Positions 1 through 6,515 of a stretch of DNA of 7,436 nucleotides are shown one piece after another. Origin of the DNA: Bacteroidia bacterium (GTDB taxonomy: Bacteria; Bacteroidota; Bacteroidia; NS11-12g; UBA9320); NCBI GenBank assembly GCA_022425465.1, contig JAKMFK010000042.1:1-7436 (forward strand). The letters run 5' to 3'. Under the pieces are notes generated by a model. The model was not told the origin of the DNA and searched no databases. It was given only the letters and a program-made list of their open reading frames with translations. The position numbers were made by a program, and so were the translations under genes. The first letter of the stretch is position 1, and every line of letters begins with the position of its first letter.

Positions 1-339
1 ATTAATGGTCTTTTTGAGAGTATCCGAATGGAATATATGAATCGAGGATTACATACACTGATTGCTTGTCCTGGATTTACCGCTAGCGAGATTCGATATA
101 ATGCTCTAACATCTGACGGTTCTAAACAAGAAAATAGTCCAGGTAATGAATCCAAAATGGATAAAGCGTCGGATGTGGCACTCGACATATTACAAGCCAT
201 AAGAGATCGAAAAGATTTTATGCTCACCAATAAACAGGGTAAAATCATCTATTGGGTTAACAAATTTTTTCCTCGCTTTTTAGAAAAAAGAATTCATAAA
301 TCCATCGCAAAGGAACCCAACTCTCCAATAAAAAATTAA
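1..339 (+). CDS. SDR family NAD(P)-dependent oxidoreductase, C-terminal part (5' end outside window)
   Basis: The reading frame is open from base 1, so the gene starts before the window; 112 residues and the TAA stop are visible. The first residues (INGLFESIRMEY) match the helix that follows the catalytic YxxxK in classical short-chain dehydrogenases, where the lysine is followed by a stretch of the type 'xALNGFFESLRxE'. Next comes CPGFTASEIR, the conserved PG-x-x-x motif after beta-strand 6 that lines the cofactor nicotinamide. The tail (about residues 80-112) is basic and aromatic (YWVNKFFPRFLEKR), as in many membrane-associated SDRs. The Rossmann glycine motif and catalytic Ser/Tyr/Lys lie outside the window, so substrate and cofactor preference cannot be judged. 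The in-frame ATG at 28 is internal, not the start. The stop overlaps the argS start by one base (TAATG), so the two genes are probably co-transcribed and translationally coupled. Confidence 0.88.
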   Translation: MNGLFESIRMEYMNRGLHTLIACPGFTASEIRYNALTSDGSKQENSPGNESKMDKASDVALDILQAIRDRKDFMLTNKQGKIIYWVNKFFPRFLEKRIHKSIAKEPNSPIKN

Positions 340-2102
340 TGGAAATTTTAACAAAACTGGTCAAACAAACAGAAGAGGCACTCAACCAACTATATGGTCT
401 GGATGAGATTGATGTCAGTTTCGAGCAAACCAACTCAAAATTTAATGGTGACCTCACTCTAGTTGTATTTCCATTTTTAAAATTCAGCAAAAAAAGGCCT
501 GAAGATACTGCCGAAGAAATCGGCAACTACATATCCAATCAATTAGATGAAATCAAAGCATTTAATGTAGTTAAAGGTTTCTTGAATATTGAATTTAGTG
601 ATAAATATTGGCTGAATGCATCAAAAAATCGTTTTGAAGAAGGAATCCAAGTCCCTAAAATTGGTGATAATAAAAAAATAGTTATAGAATACTCCTCTCC
701 TAACACCAATAAACCTCTTCACCTTGGGCATGTCAGAAACAATGTATTGGGATATTCAATTTGTCAAATTTTTGATGCAGTTGGTTACGAAGTTGTAAAA
801 AACAATTTGGTTAATGACCGAGGTATTCACATTTGTAAGAGCATGATTGCTTATCAAAAATGGGGAAATAATGAAACACCTGAATCTTCTGGTCTTAAGG
901 GGGATCATCTCATTGGAAAATACTATGTAAAATTTGACCAAAATTATCAAAAAGAAATTCAGGAATTAGTTTCTAATGGAATCGATAAAGAGGAAGCAAA
1001 AGAGAAATCCTCACTCATGGTTGAAACCCGAGATATGCTCCAAAAATGGGAGAACGGTGATTTAGGCACCGTTACTCTATGGAAGCAAATGAATAACTGG
1101 GTATATGAAGGGTTTGAAGAGACATACAAAAGACTTGGAGTAAGTTTTGATAAAATCTACTATGAGTCAGACACTTATCTGCTCGGTAAGGAAATCGTCC
1201 AAGAAGGTTTAAAATCAAATGTCTTTTTCAAAAAAGAGGATGGGAGTATATGGATAGATCTCACCCCTGAGGGATTAGACGAAAAAATTGTCCAACGATC
1301 TGATGGTACATCAGTATACATTACCCAAGATATAGGTACTGCCGACTTAAAATATGATGAATTTAAAATGGACAAGTTCGTCTATGTTGTTGGAAATGAA
1401 CAAGACTACCATTTTAAGGTTCTTCAACTTATCCTAAAACGATTAGGAAAATCATATGCTGATGGTCTATATCACTTAAGTTATGGTATGGTTGACCTAC
1501 CTGAAGGAAAAATGAAAAGTCGTGAGGGAACTGTGGTTGATGCTGATGAGTTAATGGATGAAATCGTAGCAACTGCAAAAAAACAAACAGAAGAGTTGGG
1601 AAAAACTGATGGTATGAGCTCAAAAGAACTCACAGAACTATACGAAGTTCTGGGTATAGGTGCACTCAAATATTACTTACTCAAAGTTGATGCAAAAAAA
1701 AGAATGATGTACGACCCTAAAGAATCCATTGATTTTCAAGGCAATACTGCACCATTCATTCAATATACATATACACGAATAGCATCACTACTTAGAGCGG
1801 CTGAAAAAGTTGATTTCAAATTGCCTAAAGTGTTGAATCCTGTAGAAAAAGATTTGATCAAATTAATTAGTAACTACCCTAATGTAATTACATCAGCTGC
1901 TAACAATTACAATCCATCTGAGGTATCCAATGCCGTGTATGAACTTGCTAAGACATTCAATAAGTTTTATCATGAGCATACTATACTTGGTGAGCAAGAT
2001 CATAACACACGAGGCTTTCGAATAACGCTTTCAAATATGGTTGGTGAAACCATTAAACATGGATTCAACTTACTAGGGATAAAAGTTCCGGACAGGATGT
2101 AA
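339..2102 (+). CDS. argS: Arginine--tRNA ligase (ArgRS)
   Basis: Cytosolic class Ia aminoacyl-tRNA synthetase that charges tRNA-Arg with arginine using ATP. The 587 residues are a normal full length for the bacterial enzyme. Residues about 1-90 form the ArgRS-specific N-terminal domain, which recognises the tRNA D-loop. The catalytic Rossmann core follows, with the HIGH-type signature in SSPNTNKPLHLGHVRNN (HLGH at 128-131), NDRGIHICKSM at 159-169, the conserved SDGTSVYITQDIGTA at 321-335 and VGNEQDYHFK at 351-360. The KMSKS loop appears as KMKSREG at 391-397, within the normal range of variants for this enzyme. GNTAPFIQYTYTRIASLL at 468-485 opens the all-helical DALR anticodon-binding domain, which runs to the C-terminus (GIKVPDRM). 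The start is the ATG in the TAATG overlap with the upstream SDR gene and gives the expected N-terminus. No own promoter is visible. The gene ends 12 bp from the convergent receptor gene. Confidence 0.98.
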   Translation: MEILTKLVKQTEEALNQLYGLDEIDVSFEQTNSKFNGDLTLVVFPFLKFSKKRPEDTAEEIGNYISNQLDEIKAFNVVKGFLNIEFSDKYWLNASKNRFEEGIQVPKIGDNKKIVIEYSSPNTNKPLHLGHVRNNVLGYSICQIFDAVGYEVVKNNLVNDRGIHICKSMIAYQKWGNNETPESSGLKGDHLIGKYYVKFDQNYQKEIQELVSNGIDKEEAKEKSSLMVETRDMLQKWENGDLGTVTLWKQMNNWVYEGFEETYKRLGVSFDKIYYESDTYLLGKEIVQEGLKSNVFFKKEDGSIWIDLTPEGLDEKIVQRSDGTSVYITQDIGTADLKYDEFKMDKFVYVVGNEQDYHFKVLQLILKRLGKSYADGLYHLSYGMVDLPEGKMKSREGTVVDADELMDEIVATAKKQTEELGKTDGMSSKELTELYEVLGIGALKYYLLKVDAKKRMMYDPKESIDFQGNTAPFIQYTYTRIASLLRAAEKVDFKLPKVLNPVEKDLIKLISNYPNVITSAANNYNPSEVSNAVYELAKTFNKFYHEHTILGEQDHNTRGFRITLSNMVGETIKHGFNLLGIKVPDRM

Positions 2103-2114
2103 ACAACCTACCTT

Positions 2115-4955
2115 CTACTTAATCTTTAGACTATAACCGACTTTGAAAGTTCTTTGTAATTGACGTTGAGAAAAAATCTGATCCTCAGCATTAAATCCTC
2201 TATATACTTGAACTGGAATATCGTTCAGGATATTTGTTACAGCAAAAGAAACTTGTGATCTTTTTCCTTTTCCAAGCGAGTATGAGGACTTTAAATTTAA
2301 ACTATGAAAAGACTCCGTATAAACATCTGGCAAACGTCCAATTCCTACAATCGATAATTTAGGCCCTTGAACATTATAAGAGAAATTAGCAATAAAACCA
2401 GATTCTCTGTTATCATAATTCATCCCTACGTTAATGATATAAGGAGCTTGTCCTTGCATCTCTCTCTTGTCATCAAGCGTTTGTCCTTCTCGCAATTCAA
2501 TCATTTTACCAATTCTCTCATTAGGGGTTATTTCTACTTGTGATAGTATGTAAGAAAAATTACTAGCTAATGAAAGTTTATCAGACAAAAAAGAAAGCGA
2601 CTTTCTGATTTCTAACTCTGCACCGTATATATCTGCACTCACTGCGTTTCTAGGAGTAAAGTTGGTTGGTGTCTCTGGTTTATAAACAACAATCTCAATT
2701 GGATTATTAAAATGTTTGTAGAATCCACTTACAGAAATTAATTCTCCTCTTTTCATGAATTTCTCAAAACGTAAATCAAGATTTGTTATTTCAGTCTGCT
2801 CCAAATCTAAATTACCAATAAATGTTCTACCCGAAATTGGATCGTAGATCTGTGCTAGCGATTTTTCTTTAAATGATGGTCTAGCAATCGTTTGCGATGC
2901 AGCTATCCTAACATTGACATCCGATGTTGCTCTATAAACAAAACTAGCAGATGGTAAGATATTCATTTCATCCAAAACTTTGTAGTTTAAATATGCTTCA
3001 TTATTGGTATTCTCTCCCGTATAAAACATATCACTTTTTTCTACCCGAAATCCGTAAATAGCTGTTGTTCTTGCACCAATTGGCAACTCATTCATAGCAT
3101 AAGCACCCATGACATTCATTGAAGATACAAACTCATTTGACTTAATGGGTTCTCCAAAAACTGCGTATCCTCGATCTGATTCAGCGTTGTAAAGGTATTC
3201 GTTAAATATCTGATTAGGATCACCATTTAAATTAAAGCTACCAATCGGCTGGAATACATATTGTAAAACCCCAAAATCACGATGCTTATAATTGTGAGCT
3301 ATTCCAAATTTCAACTTAGAAACTTTGCTATTTCCTAAGAAAATTTTTCGTTCTGCATCAAACTTACTATTGATATTCTTCTCACTTAGATTACGATAAA
3401 GTCTTTTAATTTCTGAGCCGGCACCCACATTAAATTTATAACCATCCTCGCCAACAGAGAGGGCTGTTATCTTCATATCAGGTTCATAATTTGTAGAAAT
3501 TGATGGAGATAGTTTAGTTATAAATTTCCAAGCTGAATCTTTCTTAAACTCATGCTTAAAGAACAAATTAGTCAGTGTTCGCTGATTGTAGTATAAAATT
3601 GTTCTATCTAATTTAGCTCCAGCATCTCCAAAAGGATTAGCAACATTCTCATAGAATAATTTAGATGATTTTTTTACCCCATTTCTTGTATGAAAAATAG
3701 AAGTACTGAAACCGTGCTTACCTGCTTTAATTGAACCATTAGCAAGTGTACTCCACAACACTTCATTTTCACCTACACTACCATTATTCTTTTCAGCTAG
3801 GGTTAGCTCATTCACTGATTTATCTTCTTTTCTCAAATACGTTTGAAAAATCACATTCTCGTAATAATTAAAAGTATTACTATAACCTGTTGCTACATTA
3901 AACCCGTATGTCTTATTTTTTTTATTATACTGATTTCCGTAGTCCAACGAAAAAGAAGTGTTCAACATACTTGATTGAGTCATCACGTCCATGTTTTTAC
4001 TGAAGGCATTCGCATTGCTCTCCGCTCGTTGAGCACCTCCTCCTGATTGTGTATACTCGGACTTTGGTATAACTTTAGGTTCAGAAAAAGGAAGGTTTCT
4101 AGATGATTTTCCAAATGCTAGCAAATCCGCATTTGTGGATTCATGGCTCAAATAATTTGAATTCAAATTCATTGCTGGATTAAAGCCAAGACTTAGTGAA
4201 ATACTCATAGCTTCTTTAGACTGAAAGTCTTTGGTTTGAATATCTACCCAACCACCTGTAAAATCACCTGCTAAATTTGGTGTAAAACTTTTAAGTATTA
4301 CAATATTGTCAATCAAATTTGTTGGAAAAATATCCATTTGCACCGTATTTCTATCCGGATCTAGTCCAGGTATTTCCATACCATTTAGAACGGTCTTGGT
4401 ATATCGATCACCTAATCCCCTAATAAACAAATATTTACCTCCATCAACACTAACACCAGTAACCCTACTAGCTGCACTGGCTGCATCTCCATCTCCAGCT
4501 TTTTTGAAAGCTTGTGCAGATACCCCATCCATTAAATTAACGGATTTTTTCTGAGCAACAATCAGTGCATTTTCGGAGTTCGTTGCTTTTTTAACACGAA
4601 TAGTTACACCGCCTTTTACTGCATCTTGAGCTTGAACACCAATTTTGATAATCCCTAAATCAACAACTTCTCCTTCGGCAAGATTAACATTAGATATGAT
4701 TTTAGTATCATAACCCATTAACTTGATTTGAATGTCATGAGACCCTAGTAGGAAACTTGCGGTAAAATTCCCCTCTGTATCAGAATATCCCCCGCCATTT
4801 GATGTAGGTGATGTAATCGTGGCACTTACAAGTGGTTCACCATTTGAAATATCTAGAATCTTACCTGTAACTTCAGCTCTCTGTACCTTTAAAGACATTT
4901 GAGCCTTTACACAAAAAGATAGCAAAATGAACATAAAAGCAATCGATTTTTTCAT
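2115..4955 (-). CDS. TonB-dependent outer-membrane receptor with N-terminal carboxypeptidase-regulatory-like domain
   Basis: Predicted outer-membrane active transporter energised by TonB-ExbBD; 946 residues. Residues 1-18 are a Sec signal peptide (MKKS, hydrophobic core, VKA before Q19). Residues about 27-105 form a CarboxypepD_reg-like beta-sandwich (VTGKILDISNGEPLVSATI, later GYSDTEGNF and LMGYDT), common on Bacteroidota receptors. The plug lies at about 135-245, with RVTGVSVDGGKYLFIRGLGDRY, the LNGMEIPG loop, and NLAGDFTGGWVDIQTKDF leading into the barrel. The remaining roughly 700 residues are alternating beta-strands with aromatic girdles. The plug resembles the large receptor class with 'RVTGVSV...RGLxxRY' motifs rather than SusC, and the adjacent lipoprotein is not SusD-like. 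The C-terminus ends YSLKIK rather than in the usual aromatic residue, although Y sits five residues before the end. The substrate is not recognisable. The gene follows the lipoprotein gene but has its own promoter (4971-5021) after a terminator. Confidence 0.93.
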   Translation of the reverse strand: MKKSIAFMFILLSFCVKAQMSLKVQRAEVTGKILDISNGEPLVSATITSPTSNGGGYSDTEGNFTASFLLGSHDIQIKLMGYDTKIISNVNLAEGEVVDLGIIKIGVQAQDAVKGGVTIRVKKATNSENALIVAQKKSVNLMDGVSAQAFKKAGDGDAASAASRVTGVSVDGGKYLFIRGLGDRYTKTVLNGMEIPGLDPDRNTVQMDIFPTNLIDNIVILKSFTPNLAGDFTGGWVDIQTKDFQSKEAMSISLSLGFNPAMNLNSNYLSHESTNADLLAFGKSSRNLPFSEPKVIPKSEYTQSGGGAQRAESNANAFSKNMDVMTQSSMLNTSFSLDYGNQYNKKNKTYGFNVATGYSNTFNYYENVIFQTYLRKEDKSVNELTLAEKNNGSVGENEVLWSTLANGSIKAGKHGFSTSIFHTRNGVKKSSKLFYENVANPFGDAGAKLDRTILYYNQRTLTNLFFKHEFKKDSAWKFITKLSPSISTNYEPDMKITALSVGEDGYKFNVGAGSEIKRLYRNLSEKNINSKFDAERKIFLGNSKVSKLKFGIAHNYKHRDFGVLQYVFQPIGSFNLNGDPNQIFNEYLYNAESDRGYAVFGEPIKSNEFVSSMNVMGAYAMNELPIGARTTAIYGFRVEKSDMFYTGENTNNEAYLNYKVLDEMNILPSASFVYRATSDVNVRIAASQTIARPSFKEKSLAQIYDPISGRTFIGNLDLEQTEITNLDLRFEKFMKRGELISVSGFYKHFNNPIEIVVYKPETPTNFTPRNAVSADIYGAELEIRKSLSFLSDKLSLASNFSYILSQVEITPNERIGKMIELREGQTLDDKREMQGQAPYIINVGMNYDNRESGFIANFSYNVQGPKLSIVGIGRLPDVYTESFHSLNLKSSYSLGKGKRSQVSFAVTNILNDIPVQVYRGFNAEDQIFSQRQLQRTFKVGYSLKIK

Positions 4956-4970
4956 TTGTTTCTTTAAATC

Positions 4971-5021
4971 TATACTGCAATGTTCAAATGGGTAGGTTAT
5001 CTAAATGTTAATTAATTATTA
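4971..5021 (-). promoter_or_regulatory. Promoter/operator block of the TonB receptor gene, shared with the lipoprotein gene
   Basis: Read on the gene strand from 5021 down, three 7-mers stand 11 bp apart: TAATAAT (5015-5021), TAACATT (5004-5010) and TAACCTA (4993-4999). After 8 bp comes AACATTGCAGTATA (4971-4984), ending 15 bp before the ATG. The same layout, with the 14-mer identical and the repeats in the same register, lies upstream of the lipoprotein gene (6450-6500). The 7-4-7 direct-repeat spacing is that of PhoB/OmpR-type activator sites, and TAACATT-TAGA-TAACCTA resembles the E. coli Pho box unit TGTCATA. A possible Bacteroidota -7 box (TAnnTTTG) is TAGATTTA at 4965-4972, overlapping the end of the 14-mer; this would leave a very short leader. 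The conserved block is seen directly. The regulator, the transcription start and the -7 assignment are inferred. Confidence 0.6.
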
Positions 5022-5074
5022 TAGAATTTCTTGTGAATAATTTGTTGAATCTCGTCAAAACAGATATTACAATA

Positions 5075-5101
5075 AAAGCATCGCAGAAATAGCGATGCTT
5101 T
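5075..5101 (-). terminator. Intrinsic terminator of the lipoprotein gene
   Basis: A perfect 10-bp inverted repeat, AAAGCATCGC (5075-5084) and GCGATGCTTT (5092-5101), encloses a 7-base loop. On the - strand the stem ends in GCTTTTATTGT, a short broken U-tract. It lies 34 bp after the lipoprotein stop codon and before the receptor promoter block. The A-run/U-run flanked stem is typical of Bacteroidota terminators. On the + strand the stem ends in only three T, so it should act mainly for the - strand gene. Some read-through into the receptor gene is possible. Confidence 0.85.
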
Positions 5102-5135
5102 AAACAAATGAGTATATCTATTTATTATAACTTAA

Positions 5136-6428
5136 TTAAAAATCAGATAATAATCCTTTAGCATCTGCAAGTGTCCATCCGATAAATTCAGACTTATCAG
5201 CACCACCGTCTTTAGCAGTTACTAGTTTATTACCTGAAGAAACAAACTTAGCATCTGAAGCAGCAGCATCAGCACCATCAGCTTTGTCAGCGAAGATATC
5301 TTCAACAGCAGACCAAGTGGTTGTACTCCCGTCTGGCAGACCATCTTCGTCTAAAGTCCATGCGGAAGAATTGAAAGAATTGTTTGCAATATTGAGTGCT
5401 CCTGAGGCAAAGTTACCGGATACAACTGGTTCATCTAATTCAACATCAGCATTTTGATTGAATCCAAAGAAGTAAAGTCCATCAACTGTTCCTCTGGCTT
5501 TTGATCTAAAATCTGCAAACTCACCTTGAACTGCATTCCCCATCAATGATCCATTTTTTAATGTAAAAGAACCTTCCGAATTTTCAGAACCTTCAGGTCC
5601 ATCAATTTCCAACCCATGATCAGAGCTTTCTCCAGCGATATAGATAAAATTATCAATAGTACCAGCATATGCTTGATCGATGTCGTATGCATCATCTCCT
5701 TGATACATTACTAGGGCATCATCAATATTTACCGTTCCACCAAAACATTCAATTCCGTCGTCTACATTTGCCACTACCTCTATGTGATGTACTGTTGTTC
5801 CAGAACCTACCCCGCCTAAAGTTAAACCATTAATCTCATTTCCTTCACCAATTAAAGTACCACCATGGCGTATAGAAACATAGGTCAATGTCCCTGAATT
5901 ATCTTCAGCATCAGGACCACCATAGTTACCTTCTGTAACATCTGCAGGAATACCCTCAATTTGTTCTGTTGAACCAGTCTTTGGAGATGTTGGTGCATTA
6001 CCCAATACGACAAGACCACCCCAGAAACCTGTTGCGGTAGTTGGATCTAAATTTGTTCCAAATTTTTCTCCTAACGCAATCTCATCAGCAATAGAAGTGA
6101 AGATAATTGGTTTTTCTGCAGTTCCCGCAGCATTAATTTTAGCTCCTCTTGCTATAACTAATGATGAAGCATTAGCACCTGTTCCAGCTTCGCCTTTTAC
6201 TATGGTACCAGGCTCAATGGTTAATGTTACTCCACTTTTAACTACAACCCTATCTTTTAAAATATGAAACTTGTCTGAAGTCCAGGTTTCATCTTCAGAA
6301 ATAAACCCAGAATGATCAACTGAATTAGCATTATCAGTTGGTTCAGTGATAATATCATCATCCGAGTCACATGCAGTAAAGAAAAAAGATAAAAGGATTA
6401 GTGAAAATAGTAATGTTTTGTTTTTCAT
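5136..6428 (-). CDS. Surface-type lipoprotein, predicted right-handed parallel beta-helix
   Basis: 430 residues. The signal peptide MKNKTLLFSLILLSFFFTAC has a lipobox ending at C20, so the mature protein is lipidated there. The next residues, DSDDD, match the acidic export signal that sends Bacteroidota lipoproteins to the cell surface. From about residue 58 the chain shows short beta-rungs (DRVVVKSGVTLTIEPGTIVKG, SLVIARGAKINAAGTAEKPIIFTS) typical of a parallel beta-helix. Asp-rich turns follow: NVDDGIECFGG (221-231), GDDAYDIDQAYAG (244-256) and HGLEIDGPEG (271-280). They recur in relatives of this family and could bind Ca2+ or ligand. Database relatives are often mislabelled 'multidrug transporter'; no membrane spans support that. 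An in-frame ATG at 6482 would add 18 residues, but the Met at 6428 is preferred because it begins a perfect signal peptide and the conserved promoter 14-mer lies upstream of it. No enzymatic motif was recognised. Confidence 0.85.
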   Translation of the reverse strand: MKNKTLLFSLILLSFFFTACDSDDDIITEPTDNANSVDHSGFISEDETWTSDKFHILKDRVVVKSGVTLTIEPGTIVKGEAGTGANASSLVIARGAKINAAGTAEKPIIFTSIADEIALGEKFGTNLDPTTATGFWGGLVVLGNAPTSPKTGSTEQIEGIPADVTEGNYGGPDAEDNSGTLTYVSIRHGGTLIGEGNEINGLTLGGVGSGTTVHHIEVVANVDDGIECFGGTVNIDDALVMYQGDDAYDIDQAYAGTIDNFIYIAGESSDHGLEIDGPEGSENSEGSFTLKNGSLMGNAVQGEFADFRSKARGTVDGLYFFGFNQNADVELDEPVVSGNFASGALNIANNSFNSSAWTLDEDGLPDGSTTTWSAVEDIFADKADGADAAASDAKFVSSGNKLVTAKDGGADKSEFIGWTLADAKGLLSDF

Positions 6429-6449
6429 TTTATAATTTGCTTTTAATTT

Positions 6450-6500
6450 TATACTGCAATGTTGGATAAGCAATATTATCAATAGGTTAACAAAATTTTA
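6450..6500 (-). promoter_or_regulatory. Promoter/operator block of the lipoprotein gene, matching that of the receptor gene
   Basis: On the gene strand, TAAAATT (6494-6500), TAACCTA (6483-6489) and TAATATT (6472-6478) repeat every 11 bp. After 8 bp comes AACATTGCAGTATA (6450-6463), ending 21 bp before the ATG at 6428. Aligned without gaps to 4971-5021, 35 of 51 positions are identical, including all of the 14-mer, TTAAC at the middle repeat and GATAA at the proximal repeat. Two weak -7 candidates exist: TAATATTG within the proximal repeat, and TAAAATTA at 6444-6451 at the equivalent place to the receptor's TAGATTTA. The block sits in the 87-bp gap after folP, which has no visible terminator, so the lipoprotein gene may also receive read-through from folP. 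Confidence 0.6.
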
Positions 6501-6515
6501 TTTTTTTACTAATTG

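Noticed and set aside
257..526. 89-residue - strand open frame spanning the SDR/argS junction
   Set aside because: It overlaps two well-supported + strand genes and has no recognisable family.
1429..1669. Two overlapping - strand open frames opposite argS
   Set aside because: They lie opposite the KMSKS region of argS, have low-complexity translations and no start context; they are shadows.
2135..2160. Small palindrome ACTTTGAAAGT at the 3' end of the receptor gene as a terminator
   Set aside because: The stem is only 5 bp around a single base, it lies inside coding sequence and no U-tract follows.
4306..4554. 82-residue open frame on the + strand inside the receptor gene
   Set aside because: It is antisense to the conserved plug region, its translation resembles no recognised family, and it is explained by codon use of the real gene.
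2115..4955. SusC/RagA assignment for the receptor
   Set aside because: The plug motifs differ from the SusC/RagA signature, and the neighbouring lipoprotein shows no SusD-type features.
5136..6428. 'Multidrug transporter' as the lipoprotein's function
   Set aside because: Homologues often carry this label, but the protein has only a signal peptide and soluble beta-rungs, with no transmembrane helices.
6429..6482. Longer lipoprotein start at the ATG at 6482 (18 extra residues, MIILLIQHC...)
   Set aside because: It would put residues before a complete lipoprotein signal peptide and would place the conserved promoter 14-mer inside the coding region.
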